DNA of 64,000 nucleotides, taken from Bradyrhizobium monzae. GTDB lineage: Bacteria; Pseudomonadota; Alphaproteobacteria; Rhizobiales; Xanthobacteraceae. The position numbers and the translations under genes were made by a program. Positions 1-10,075 of the stretch are shown here, in pieces (positions within the stretch are counted from its first letter, which is position 1; every line of letters starts with the position of its first letter). The stretch covers positions 552,953 to 616,952 of the forward strand of contig NZ_JAIRDQ010000004.1 of assembly GCF_021458635.1 (NCBI RefSeq), given 5' to 3'. The notes below the pieces were generated by a model, which saw only the letters and a program-made list of their open reading frames with translations, did not search any database and was not told the origin of the DNA.

Positions 1-2257
1 CGTTGCCCACATCATCTCGGAGTTCACGGCCGGCGAGGGCGCGCGCGAGGGGCTGAACCGCACGGTGTTCGCCGTCGGCGACGAGAAGCAGTCGATCTTC
101 TCATTTCAGGGCGCAGCCCCGCATGAATTCGACGCGCGCCGCCGCGAGCTGCACCGCAAGTTCACCGCGGCCGGGCTGAAATTCGATCCGGTCGCCTTCA
201 CCTATTCGTTCCGCTCCGGCGCCGCGATCCTGCATTCGGTCGACCACGTCTTTCGCGAGCCCGCGATCTACAAGAGCATCCATTCGGCCGAAATCGGCCA
301 TCCCCTGCACAATGCACTCGCCGATGCCGGTCCGAGCGTGATCGAGCTGTGGGATCTTGCCGAGGCCGATGACAGGCAGGAGATCGAGGGCTGGCGCGCG
401 CCGTTCGACGGCGTCGCCGTCACCAGTCCGGAGGTCAAGCTCGCCCGCCGCATCCAGGCCGAGATCAAGCGGCTGGTCGAGAGCGGCACGCTGACGGGAC
501 ACGAAGGTGAGCGGCGTCCCTTACGCTATGGAGACATGCTGATCCTGGTGCGCCGGCGCGGCAACGCATTCGACGCAGTGATCCAGGCGCTGAAGCACGC
601 CAACGTTCCCGTCGCCGGTGCCGACCGGCTCAAGCTGACCGAGCACATCGCGATCATCGATCTGATGAACCTCGCAGATGCACTGCTGCTGCCGCAGGAC
701 GATCTCGCGCTCGCGGTGGCGCTGAAGAGCCCGCTGTTCGGTCTCGACGACGACGATTTGTTTAGGCTTGCCCATGACCGCAAGGGATCGCTGCGCCGCG
801 CGCTCGGCGAGCACGCAGCCGAAAGCGAGAAGTTCGCGACAGCGCTGCGACGCCTTGAGGCCTGCGAAATCCGCGCGCGCGAGGAGACGCCGTTCGCCTT
901 CTATGCCTGGCTGCTCGGCGGTGATGGCGGGCGCGCGCGCATCCTGCGCCGGCTCGGCCACGAGGCCAATGACGCGTTGGACGAATTTTTGGAGCTGGCG
1001 CTGAACTGCGAGCGCAAGGCACCGGCCTCGCTGCAGGGCTTCATGGCCTGGCTGCGCTCGGCTGACACCGAGGTGAAGCGCGACATGGAGATCACGCGCG
1101 ACGAGGTGCGGGTGATGACCGTGCACGGCGCCAAGGGTCTCGAGGCTTCGGTCGTGTTCATGGTCGACACCACCTCGTCGCCCGCGGACTCGCAGCGGGT
1201 GCGGCTGATCCCCGTGCCGCACGGCAATGGCGGCGAGGTCGTGGTCTGGGCCGGGCGCAAGGCCGATGACCCAAAGCCGGTCGCCGACGCGCGCAAGGCG
1301 ATGCTGGAGGAGACCGAGGACGAATATCGCCGCCTGCTCTATGTCGCGATGACGCGCGCGGCCGACCGGCTGGTCGTGGGCGGCTGCCTGCCCGGCAACA
1401 TGAGGACGGTCCGCAAGCTGAGCTGGTACGACCTCGTCGACACCGGGCTCACCGGCTCCGGCCTGGACAAGCAGACGATCGAAACGCCGCTCGGCAAGGT
1501 CACCCGATTCGCCCGGCCGGAGGATGTCGCAGCGCTGGGCACGCCCGCGACAAGCGTGGACCGGACGATCACGCTGCCGGACTGGCTGCGGACGCCGGCG
1601 CCGCGTGAGACCATCGACGACGATCCGGTGCGTCCCTCCGGCCAGTCGACCGAAGACGGCCGCAGCGTACGGGCCGGCGAATCAGTCCAGTCGCGCGCAC
1701 TGGCGCTGCAGCGCGGCACGCTGGTGCACCGATTGCTGCAGTCTCTGCCCGAGATCGCACCCGACCGCCGGCGCGAGGCCGCGCTGGGCTTCATGACCCG
1801 CAATGCCGGCGACTGGACTGAGGCCGATCGCGTTGCGCTAGCCGACAAGGTGCTCGCCCTGATCGCCGAGCCGCGATTCGCAGCCGTGTTTGCCGCCGGC
1901 AGCCGGGCGGAAGTCGCCATCGTCGGGAAACTCGACCGGCCGGGCCACCCGCCGGCGCTGGTGTCGGGGCAGATCGACCGGCTGGTCGTTCGTCCGGACG
2001 AGGTTTTGATCGTCGATTTCAAGACCAACCAGACCGCCCCCAAAAGCGCCGCGGATGCCCCCGCCGCCTATGTCCGGCAGCTTGCGCTGTACCGGGCGGT
2101 GCTGGCGCGGCTTTATCCCCAAAAGCCGGTTCGAGCCGTCCTGCTCTGGACCGAGGCCCTTGAATATATGGAGATTTCAGCCCCCGCGCTGGACGCGGCG
2201 CTGGCATCCCTTCATCTCAGTGTGAGCGTCCTTGACCCAGCAAGAGGCCGTTCATAG
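1..2257 (+). CDS. addA: Double-strand break repair helicase-nuclease AddA, C-terminal part
   Basis: AddA is the UvrD-like helicase and nuclease subunit of the AddAB complex, which resects double-strand breaks for RecA-dependent repair. The reading frame is open from the first base, so the gene begins outside the window. About 750 C-terminal residues are present of a protein usually near 1150. Visible motifs are helicase motif III (GDEKQSIFSFQG), motif V (VMTVHGAKGLE), motif VI (RRLLYVAMTRAADRL) and, near the C-terminus, a RecB-type nuclease core (VDFKTNQ, then QLALYRAVL). The Walker A end and any addB lie upstream, out of view. trxA follows after a 69-bp gap. Identification is firm; only the 5' end is missing. 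Confidence 0.95.
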   Translation, partial: VAHIISEFTAGEGAREGLNRTVFAVGDEKQSIFSFQGAAPHEFDARRRELHRKFTAAGLKFDPVAFTYSFRSGAAILHSVDHVFREPAIYKSIHSAEIGHPLHNALADAGPSVIELWDLAEADDRQEIEGWRAPFDGVAVTSPEVKLARRIQAEIKRLVESGTLTGHEGERRPLRYGDMLILVRRRGNAFDAVIQALKHANVPVAGADRLKLTEHIAIIDLMNLADALLLPQDDLALAVALKSPLFGLDDDDLFRLAHDRKGSLRRALGEHAAESEKFATALRRLEACEIRAREETPFAFYAWLLGGDGGRARILRRLGHEANDALDEFLELALNCERKAPASLQGFMAWLRSADTEVKRDMEITRDEVRVMTVHGAKGLEASVVFMVDTTSSPADSQRVRLIPVPHGNGGEVVVWAGRKADDPKPVADARKAMLEETEDEYRRLLYVAMTRAADRLVVGGCLPGNMRTVRKLSWYDLVDTGLTGSGLDKQTIETPLGKVTRFARPEDVAALGTPATSVDRTITLPDWLRTPAPRETIDDDPVRPSGQSTEDGRSVRAGESVQSRALALQRGTLVHRLLQSLPEIAPDRRREAALGFMTRNAGDWTEADRVALADKVLALIAEPRFAAVFAAGSRAEVAIVGKLDRPGHPPALVSGQIDRLVVRPDEVLIVDFKTNQTAPKSAADAPAAYVRQLALYRAVLARLYPQKPVRAVLLWTEALEYMEISAPALDAALASLHLSVSVLDPARGRS

Positions 2258-2326
2258 GTTGAGGCCATGATCCAGGGCGCGATTCCATGTCGCGCCGATT
2301 CTCTTTCAACCGAGTGAGGTACTCCA

Positions 2327-2647
2327 ATGGCCGTTGGCAAGGTTTCCGACACCGATTTCGAAGCCGAAGTACTCAAGGCGAACGGCCCCGTCGTCGTCGA
2401 TTTCTGGGCCGAATGGTGCGGCCCCTGCCGCATGATCGCACCCGCTCTCGACGAGATCGCCGGCGCGATGGGCGACAAGGTCAAGATCGTGAAGCTCAAC
2501 GTCGACGAGAGCCCGAAGACCGCGTCGAAGTACGGCGTGATGTCGATCCCGACCCTGATGATCTTCAAGGGCGGCGAGATGGCCTCCCGTCAGGTCGGCG
2601 CGGCGCCGAAGGCGAAGCTGCAGCAGTGGATCACCTCCGCGGTCTGA
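2327..2647 (+). CDS. trxA: Thioredoxin TrxA
   Basis: A 106-residue cytosolic thioredoxin that reduces protein disulfides and is itself recharged by thioredoxin reductase. The active site WCGPC has its cysteines at about residues 31 and 34, preceded by VVVDFWAEW. The cis-proline loop MSIPTLMIF is also present. Length matches classical TrxA. A GAGG lies about 8 bases before the ATG. It follows addA closely on the same strand, as in related genomes, and ends at a strong intrinsic terminator, so it closes the transcription unit. Confidence 0.97.
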   Translation: MAVGKVSDTDFEAEVLKANGPVVVDFWAEWCGPCRMIAPALDEIAGAMGDKVKIVKLNVDESPKTASKYGVMSIPTLMIFKGGEMASRQVGAAPKAKLQQWITSAV

Positions 2648-2670
2648 TCCACGCCGTTTGAGTTTGTGCA

Positions 2671-2700
2671 ACGGCCGGCGAATAGCCGGCCGTTTTGTTT
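2671..2700 (+). terminator. Intrinsic terminator of trxA
   Basis: Perfect 9-bp stem (ACGGCCGGC / GCCGGCCGT) with a 5-base loop, followed by TTTGTTT, 24 bp after the trxA stop codon. Confidence 0.85.
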
Positions 2701-2721
2701 GCGCGCAGCCCGGCAAGGGGC

Positions 2722-3144
2722 CTATTTCTCCTCCGCGAGCTTGGCCAGGCTCGCGAGTACCTCAGGAAAATCTGCGGAAACCGCCGGACCGATCTCGGCA
2801 GCCTGCGGGCCTTGGGCATCGACGGCGTAAACGATGCGCGTGCGGGCCGGTCCAAGCCGCTCGATGCGATGGGCGACCTTGATGGCGAGATCGCCGACCC
2901 GGGTTTCGTCGACGAAGCACACGTTCTCGCGCACATCGATCAATTGCGAGCGCAGCGCCTCCTCGCCTGGCGGTGTCATCGTGAACCAGATGCCGGCCGC
3001 GAACGGCCCGTCGATCACGATCTGTTCGATCCCCGCGTTCCAGTGCTTCCAGCCGGGGACATCGCGAAAGATGCTCCAGATCGTCTCCGGGGATGCCGAC
3101 GTCTCGATGGCGTATTCGCTTCTCCAGGCACGTCCGTCATCCAT
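2722..3144 (-). CDS. SRPBCC (START/Bet v1-like) family protein
   Basis: A 140-residue protein of the SRPBCC superfamily, whose members bind hydrophobic ligands in a deep pocket. The N-terminal part YAIETSASPETIWSIF followed by WKHWNAG is the usual signature of polyketide-cyclase/AHSA1-like members. No catalytic residues can be assigned. It lies alone on the minus strand between the convergent trxA terminator and a phosphoesterase gene. The cellular role is unknown. Confidence 0.75.
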   Translation of the reverse strand: MDDGRAWRSEYAIETSASPETIWSIFRDVPGWKHWNAGIEQIVIDGPFAAGIWFTMTPPGEEALRSQLIDVRENVCFVDETRVGDLAIKVAHRIERLGPARTRIVYAVDAQGPQAAEIGPAVSADFPEVLASLAKLAEEK

Positions 3145-3181
3145 CGCGCGCTCCTGCTGATATGTGCGCTAATATCGTACG

Positions 3182-3922
3182 CTACCCGATCCAGCCCGTC
3201 GCCAGCGCGTTGGCGAGCTCCGGCTGATTGTTGCGGCGTGCGAGCGCGGCCATCGCTTCATGGTCGTAGGCGATCTGGCGGAACGTGACCTGCCAGGCAG
3301 CGTCAACGAATTCGAGGATCGCATAGCGCGCGTGCGGCGTACCGGCTTCGACCAGATGCGGAAACGGATGCACGTCGCGATAGCCGGGGCTGCCGACGCT
3401 GCCGGGATTGACGATCAGGCGGCCGTCGCGAAGCCGCACGGCACGGGCAAGATGGGTGTGGGCGCAGAGGATCAGCGACTGCGCGACGCCTTGCGCAAAT
3501 TGCTCGATCCGGTCGAGCGGCGATAGCGCCACCGTGCCGTCGGGATGCACAGTGTCGAGCCAGTAGACTTCGTCATCCTCGGGCGTCGCATGGCAGAGGA
3601 AGACCTGGTCGCGAAACACCCGAATCATCGGCTGCCCACGCAGCCAGTCGAGCTGCGCCGCATTGAGCTGCGCATGCGCGGGACGGTCCCACGAGCCCAT
3701 CTTCTCCGGAGCACGATCGAGCAGATAGCGGTCGTGGTTGCCGAGCACATGCACGGCATCGAGCTCCATCAGGATCTCGATGGTACGGCGTGCATCGAGC
3801 GGGCCGCTCAGCATGTCGCCGAGATTGACGATGTCGGAGATGCCGTGCGCGCGAATGTCGGCCAGCACCGCCTCCAGCGCGAGATAGTTTCCGTGGACGT
3901 CGGCAATCGCGGCAAAACGCAT
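3182..3922 (-). CDS. Metallophosphoesterase family protein (YfcE/calcineurin-like)
   Basis: About 246 residues of a calcineurin-like two-metal phosphoesterase. The metal-binding motifs run in order: FAAIADVHGN (D-x-H) near the N-terminus, VNLGDMLSGP (GD), VLGNHDRYL (GNHD), then CAHTHLARAV and NPGSVGSPG near the C-terminus. This is the Apa-H/YfcE-like architecture, and the substrate cannot be told from sequence. I start at the ATG before RFAAIADVHG because GGA lies about 7 bases upstream; an ATG two codons earlier and a TTG four codons earlier are alternatives. folC lies just upstream on the same strand. Confidence 0.85.
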   Translation of the reverse strand: MRFAAIADVHGNYLALEAVLADIRAHGISDIVNLGDMLSGPLDARRTIEILMELDAVHVLGNHDRYLLDRAPEKMGSWDRPAHAQLNAAQLDWLRGQPMIRVFRDQVFLCHATPEDDEVYWLDTVHPDGTVALSPLDRIEQFAQGVAQSLILCAHTHLARAVRLRDGRLIVNPGSVGSPGYRDVHPFPHLVEAGTPHARYAILEFVDAAWQVTFRQIAYDHEAMAALARRNNQPELANALATGWIG

Positions 3923-3959
3923 TGGCATTTCCAATCTCGCATGGAGGACACGAGACTTT

Positions 3960-5303
3960 CTATGCAGGAGGCGTGCCGTTGAGCCTCAGCACGTGGCCGG
4001 CGAGATAGAGCGAGCCGGTGATGAGGATGCGCGGCGGCACTTCGTAGGCGAGCTTCGACAGAGCTCGCAGGGCGGCCTCGACGCCGGGGGCGATCTCGAC
4101 GCGCATGCCGAGGCTGCGCACCGCGTCCGCAAGACGATCGACCGGCATCGCGTTTTCGATGTCCGGAATCGGCACGGCGATGATGTGGCGGGTGAGGCCG
4201 GCGAAATTGGCCAGAAACGCCTGCGCATCCTTGTTGGCCATCATGCCCGAGATCACGACCAGCGGCCGCGACACGCGCTCTTCGAGATCGCCGAGCGCAG
4301 CGGCTGCGACGCGGCCGCCATCGGCATTGTGCCCGCCGTCAAGCCAGATCTCGCTGCCCTGCGGCCCCCAGGAGAGCAGCTCGCCCGAGGTGAGACGCTG
4401 CATCCGCGCCGGCCATTCGGCGCTGACGATGCCGGCCTCGAAGGCCGCCTGGTTGACCTTGAAGTTCGGAATCGCCCGCAGCGTCGCGATGGCGAGGCCG
4501 GCATTGTCGAACTGATGCCGGCCGAACAGGCGCGGCGCCGCCAGATCCATCAAGCCGCGCTCGTCGGAATAGACCAGACGGCCATGCTCGACATTGACAT
4601 GCCAGCTTTCGTTCGCGGCAAACAGCGGCGCGCGCATGCGCTTGGCCTCGGCCTCGATCACGGCCATCGCTGCAGGTGTCTGCTCCGCGCACACCACGGG
4701 CACGCCGCGCTTGATGATCGCGGCCTTCTCGCCGGCGATCGATGTCAGCGTGTCACCGAGGAAATCCATGTGATCCATGCTGATCGGCGTGATCACGCAG
4801 GCCGCAGGCGTATCGACCACATTGGTCGAATCGAGCCGGCCGCCGAGGCCGACTTCGAGCAGCACGGCGTCGGCAGGATTTTGCGCGAACAGATCCAAGG
4901 CGGCGGCGGTCTTCAGTTCAAAGACCGTCGCAGGCTCGCCGGCATTGACGCGCTCGACCTCTTCCAGCGCCGCGCGCAATTCGTCGTCGGAGACGAGCAC
5001 GCCGCCGCCGACGCGGCCGATGCGAAAACATTCGTTGATGCGGACCAGATAGGGCGAGGTGTAGGCGTGGACGCGCAGGCCGGCCGCCTCCAGCGTCGCG
5101 CGCAGATAGGCAACCGTCGAGCCCTTGCCGTTGGTGCCGGCGACATGGATCACCGGCGGCAGCTTGCGTTCGGGATGGCCGAGCCGCTCGAGCAGGCGAT
5201 GCATCCGCGTCAGCCCGAGATCGATGCGTTTCTGATGCAGGGCCGACAGCCGCCCGATCAATGCATCGAGCAGCAGCTTTGCGCTGTCAGAGGATTCGTT
5301 CAC
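3960..5303 (-). CDS. folC: Bifunctional folylpolyglutamate synthase / dihydrofolate synthase FolC
   Basis: FolC adds glutamate to dihydropteroate and to reduced folates with ATP, making and retaining cellular folate. At 447 residues it has the normal length. The Mur-ligase-type P-loop HVAGTNGKGSTVAYL is near residue 55, followed by TSPYLVRINECFRIG and the middle-domain motif ITPISMDHMDFLGDT. The start is a GTG overlapping the accD stop by 4 bp (GTGA), which indicates translational coupling in an accD-folC unit. This accD-folC order is common in proteobacteria. Confidence 0.95.
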   Translation of the reverse strand: MNESSDSAKLLLDALIGRLSALHQKRIDLGLTRMHRLLERLGHPERKLPPVIHVAGTNGKGSTVAYLRATLEAAGLRVHAYTSPYLVRINECFRIGRVGGGVLVSDDELRAALEEVERVNAGEPATVFELKTAAALDLFAQNPADAVLLEVGLGGRLDSTNVVDTPAACVITPISMDHMDFLGDTLTSIAGEKAAIIKRGVPVVCAEQTPAAMAVIEAEAKRMRAPLFAANESWHVNVEHGRLVYSDERGLMDLAAPRLFGRHQFDNAGLAIATLRAIPNFKVNQAAFEAGIVSAEWPARMQRLTSGELLSWGPQGSEIWLDGGHNADGGRVAAAALGDLEERVSRPLVVISGMMANKDAQAFLANFAGLTRHIIAVPIPDIENAMPVDRLADAVRSLGMRVEIAPGVEAALRALSKLAYEVPPRILITGSLYLAGHVLRLNGTPPA

Positions 5304-6241
5304 GCGTGGGGCGCAGCCGGCGCCGTCTCAGCGGCCGATACGATCTGTGCCGGGCTGACGACAGGCTGTACCGATTTCGAGGCGCCCTCGTGCGCCGGCG
5401 CCTTGGTGAGCAGGCGGCAGAGCCTTGCCAAGGTCGGACGCAACTCGTGGCGATGCACGACCATGTCGACCATGCCGTGCTCCTTCAGATATTCGGCACG
5501 CTGAAAACCCTCGGGCAGCTTTTCGCGGATGGTCTGCTCGATCACGCGCGCGCCGGCAAAGCCGATCAGCGCGCCGGGCTCGGCGATCTGCACGTCGCCG
5601 AGCATCGCATAGGACGCGGTGACGCCGCCCGTGGTCGGGTTGGTCAGCACGACGATGTAGGGCTGTTTCGCTTCGCGCAGCATCTGCACGCCGACCGTGG
5701 TGCGCGGCATCTGCATCAGCGACAGGATGCCTTCCTGCATGCGGGCGCCGCCGGACGCGGCGAACACGATGAACGGCGACTTCTTTTCGACCGCCAGCTC
5801 GAGCCCGCGCACGAGGGCTTCACCGGCAGCCATGCCGAGCGAACCGCCCATGAAATCGAAATCCTGCACGGCGATGACGACACCGGCGCCTTCGAGCTTG
5901 CCGTAGCCGACCTTGACCGCGTCGTTCAGATTGGTGCGCGCGCGCGCGTCCTTGACGCGGTCGACGTATTTCTTCTCGTCGCGAAACTTGAGCGGATCGG
6001 GCGTGACGTCCGGCAGAGCGACGTCGAACCAGGTCTCGTTGTCGAAGATCGACTTCAGCCGCGCCACCGCGCCCATGCGCATGTGGTAGTTCGAGCCGGG
6101 GATGACGAACTGGTTGGCCTCGACGTCCTTGTAGAACACGAGCTGTCCGGAATCCGGGCACTTGATCCACAGATTCTCCGGCGTCTCCCGCCGCAGCATG
6201 TTGCGGATCTTCGGCCGGACCACATTGGTAAGCCAGTTCAT
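5300..6241 (-). CDS. accD: Acetyl-CoA carboxylase carboxyltransferase subunit beta AccD
   Basis: AccD, with AccA, moves the carboxyl group from biotin to acetyl-CoA to make malonyl-CoA for fatty acid synthesis. The 313-residue protein starts at the ATG of MNWLTNVV and carries the carboxyltransferase core (SGGARMQEG, GGVTASYAMLGD, GFAGARVIEQT). Oddity: the N-terminal zinc ribbon, which has four cysteines in E. coli, keeps only Cys28; the other three positions read Ser31, Ile47 and Ser50, so zinc binding is probably lost. It lies downstream of trpFBA and is coupled to folC. The identification is secure. Confidence 0.96.
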   Translation of the reverse strand: MNWLTNVVRPKIRNMLRRETPENLWIKCPDSGQLVFYKDVEANQFVIPGSNYHMRMGAVARLKSIFDNETWFDVALPDVTPDPLKFRDEKKYVDRVKDARARTNLNDAVKVGYGKLEGAGVVIAVQDFDFMGGSLGMAAGEALVRGLELAVEKKSPFIVFAASGGARMQEGILSLMQMPRTTVGVQMLREAKQPYIVVLTNPTTGGVTASYAMLGDVQIAEPGALIGFAGARVIEQTIREKLPEGFQRAEYLKEHGMVDMVVHRHELRPTLARLCRLLTKAPAHEGASKSVQPVVSPAQIVSAAETAPAAPHA

Positions 6242-6288
6242 GGTTTGCTCCGATGTGCGATCCCGCAGGGGATCGCCTGAAGAACTAT

Positions 6289-6322
6289 ATGGCGGCCGGG
6301 CCCTTGCCCGGCAAGCCGCCAT
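6289..6322. repeat. Inverted repeat between trpA and accD
   Basis: Outer arms ATGGCGGC / GCCGCCAT with an inner CGGGC / GCCCG stem around a 4-base loop, in the 110-bp gap after trpA and before accD. No T-run follows, so it is more likely an mRNA-stabilising or processing hairpin than a strong terminator. Confidence 0.6.
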
Positions 6323-6351
6323 GTCGTCCGCCCCTAGAGCGGAATTATGGC

Positions 6352-7184
6352 CTATTCGGCCGCTTGTTTCGCTGCCCTCACACCCTGGGCCAGCGCCGCC
6401 GTCAGCTCGGCCACGGCGTTAACGGTTTTGGCGGTTGCGCGGCCCTCGGCATCGAGACTGTTCTTGAGCGCATCGACCAGCGCGGTGCCGACCACCGAAC
6501 CATCGGCCTTCTCGGCAATGGCGCGCGCCGCCTCCGGCGTGCGGATGCCAAAACCAACGCAGATCGGCAGCTTGGTATGCCGCTTGATGCGCGCGACAGC
6601 TTCACCGACGGCATTCGCGTCCGCCGCCGCTGCACCGGTGATGCCGGCGATAGAGACGTAATAGACAAAGCCTGATGTGTTCGCGAGCACCGCGGGCAGG
6701 CGCTTGTCGTCGGTGGTCGGGGTCGCGAGGCGAATGAAGTTCAGGCCCGCCTTCAGCGCGGGAATGCAGAGCTCGTCGTCTTCCTCCGGCGGCAAATCGA
6801 CGATGATCAGGCCGTCAACGCCGGCCGTCTTGGCATCAGCCAAAAACTTGTCGACGCCGTAAATGTAGATCGGATTGTAATAGCCCATCAGCACCAGCGG
6901 CGTGCCGTTGTCGTCCTTGCGGAAGCCGCGCACCAGCTCCAGCGTCTTCCTCAAGGTCATGCCGTTCTTGAGCGCGCGCAGACCTGCCGCCTGAATCGAG
7001 GGACCGTCCGCCATCGGATCGGTGAAGGGAATGCCGAGTTCGATGATGTCGGCGCCTGATTTCGAGAGCGCCTTGACGATCTCGAGCGACGTCGCCGGAT
7101 CGGGATCGCCCGCCATCACATAGGTGACGAAGGCCGCGCGGCCCTCTTTCTTCAATGCGGCGAAACGGGTGTCGATACGCGTGG

Positions 7185-7188
<4 letters not shown>
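6352..7188 (-). CDS. trpA: Tryptophan synthase alpha subunit TrpA
   Basis: TrpA cleaves indole-3-glycerol phosphate to indole, which is channelled to TrpB. The 278-residue protein starts at a GTG (TTRIDTRFAAL) that overlaps the trpB stop by 4 bp. The catalytic Glu is in ELGIPFTDPMADGP and the catalytic Asp in GLIIVDLPPEE. The phosphate-binding region GFGIRTPEAAR is near the C-terminus. It is the third gene of trpFBA on the minus strand. The frame stays open upstream inside trpB, but the overlap and the family length fix the start. Confidence 0.96.
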
Positions 7189-8398
<1,210 letters not shown>

Positions 8399-8402
<4 letters not shown>

Positions 8403-9058
8403 CGAACGCTCAACTCTTGAGTGGCGCGCGCGGCGCGAATGAAGGCCTTGATCAGCTCGGGGTCCTTGACGCCGGGGGCGCTCTCGACACCCGAGGACAC
8501 GTCGGCACCACCGGCGCCGGTGACGCGGAGGGCTTCCGCGACGTTGTCGGCGTGAAGCCCGCCCGAGACCATGTAGGGCAATTTCAGGTCGAGATTTTCC
8601 AGCAGGTGCCAGTCGAAGGGCGCCCCCAGGCCGCCGGGCCGGGTCGCATCCTTGGGCGCACGCGCATCGAACAGGATGCGGTCGGCGATCGCGGCATAGC
8701 CGGGCAGCACGGCGAGATCGGCCGATGTCGCGACCGGCACCGCCTTCATGACGGGGCGGCCGAATCTCTGCTTGATGTCGCGCAGCCGCGCCACGCTCTC
8801 CTTGCCGTGAAGCTGAAAAATATCGGGCGACAGCGCATCCATGATGTTGTCGAGCGTGGCATCGTCGGCATCGACCGTGAGCGCGACCTTGAGCGCGCGC
8901 CGCTTCACCTGCCGGCCGAGATCGCGACCCGTCTCCAGCGACACATGCCGGGGCGAGGGCGGAAAGAACACGAACCCCACCATGTCGGCGCCCGCGTCGA
9001 GCGCCGTTTCGAGCGTCTCGCGCGTGGACAGGCCGCAGATTTTGACGAGCAGGGACAT
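8399..9058 (-). CDS. trpF: Phosphoribosylanthranilate isomerase TrpF
   Basis: TrpF carries out the Amadori rearrangement of phosphoribosylanthranilate in tryptophan synthesis. The 219-residue TIM barrel starts at MSLLVKICGL; the catalytic Cys is in KICGLSTRE and the catalytic Asp in RILFDARAPK. The phosphate-binding end reads GADVSSGVE. Its stop overlaps the trpB start, so trpF-trpB-trpA form one coupled unit. The frame continues upstream, but family length and the conserved N-terminus place the start here. Confidence 0.95.
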
Positions 9059-9122
9059 GGTCACAAAGCAGGTGGAGGCCGCAAGCGGCGGCCGGGAAAC
9101 GGGTTTTTCAGTCGGGCCGCTT

Positions 9123-9515
9123 CTACAACGTCGCGCGCTGCTTGTCTCGCCCAACGGGCCCGTAGAGGCCCACCCCGGAGGGCACCGGGAGGTGCCGGGG
9201 CTCGGGCTTGGCCGGAGCCGTCTGGGCCCGCAGATCGGCCAGCTCACCCCGGGCAGCCCGGGCATCCGCCTCATTCCGGCGGGCGGCGCGTCGCCAGTGC
9301 CGCTGGCCGAACCAGACGGCGCACCCACCGGCGATGACGCCCACGGCAGCCACCAGGATCAGCAGCAGGAACAGCGGCAGCGTGATCGACAGCGCCGGAT
9401 CGGCCGCCATGAAGGGATCAAAGGAGACGGTGACGAAGTGGCGGTTGGCCACCGCAAAGGTCACCAGGATCAGGCCCAGCGGAATCACGATCAGCGCGGT
9501 CAGGAATTTTCGCAT
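9123..9515 (-). CDS. LapA domain-containing inner-membrane protein
   Basis: A 130-residue protein with two hydrophobic segments, one at residues 5-24 (FLTALIVIPLGLILVTFAVA) and one at about 45-70, followed by a charged cytoplasmic tail rich in Arg and Ala. This is the LapA/DUF1049 layout seen in lipopolysaccharide-assembly protein A. In alphaproteobacteria such a gene commonly sits between ihfB and trpF, as here. A direct role in LPS assembly is only inferred from the family name. Confidence 0.8.
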   Translation of the reverse strand: MRKFLTALIVIPLGLILVTFAVANRHFVTVSFDPFMAADPALSITLPLFLLLILVAAVGVIAGGCAVWFGQRHWRRAARRNEADARAARGELADLRAQTAPAKPEPRHLPVPSGVGLYGPVGRDKQRATL

Positions 9516-9545
9516 CGCGATCGCTCGTCTTGAATCAAGCTCGTT

Positions 9546-9596
9546 GCCGCATCATGCGGCCATTCGGTCAAGCCCGGACCACAGCGTTAGTCCGGG
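9546..9596. repeat. Two hairpins between ihfB and lapA
   Basis: GCCGCAT-C-ATGCGGC at 9546-9560 and CCCGGAC / GTCCGGG at 9573-9596. The ihfB stop codon falls in the loop of the second hairpin. Neither has a clear T-run. They may separate ihfB from lapA transcripts or stabilise the ihfB 3' end. Confidence 0.5.
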
Positions 9597-9892
9597 GCGC
9601 CCGGATCCGGATGATCGCGATTCAGCCGCTCGCGCATTTCCTTGCCGGTCTTGAAGAACGGAACGCTCTTCTGATCGACGGGGACATGGGCGCCGGTGCG
9701 CGGATTGCGGCCGGCGCGTGCAGGGCGGTGCTTCACCGAGAAAGCACCGAAGCCGCGCAGCTCGACGCGGTCACCGCGCGCGAGTGCCGCTACGATCTCC
9801 TCGAGAATCGCATTCACAATGTTCTCGACATCCCGCTGGTACAGATGCGGGTTGTGCTCGGCGATACGCTGAACAAGTTCGGATTTGATCAT
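9587..9892 (-). CDS. ihfB: Integration host factor subunit beta IhfB
   Basis: IhfB pairs with IhfA to form the DNA-bending protein IHF, an architectural factor that assists sigma-54 promoters, recombination and replication. The 101-residue protein has the HU/IHF fold, with ELVQRIAEHNPHLYQRDVENIV at the N-terminus split by the helix turn, and the DNA-binding arm signature RGFGAFSVKHRPARAGRNP. The gene lies in the conserved order rpsA-sppA-ihfB-lapA. That rpoN also lies in this window fits the role of IHF but is not evidence of linkage. Confidence 0.95.
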   Translation of the reverse strand: MIKSELVQRIAEHNPHLYQRDVENIVNAILEEIVAALARGDRVELRGFGAFSVKHRPARAGRNPRTGAHVPVDQKSVPFFKTGKEMRERLNRDHPDPGAPD

Positions 9893-10075
9893 CGAGAGAT
9901 AGGACCCGGGAGCGTGCGGATGACCATTTCCGTGAAAATGCCTTGATCTGTCAAGACGCTAAATGAAGGTTGAGCGTCGTGAAAATGCGTGACATTTGCC
10001 GAAAAAGCGGGCTGCACGGCTACCCGCCGGACGGGAAAAAGGTCCTGGGCTCGCGTTGTTCCCGCTTATTCCCGG

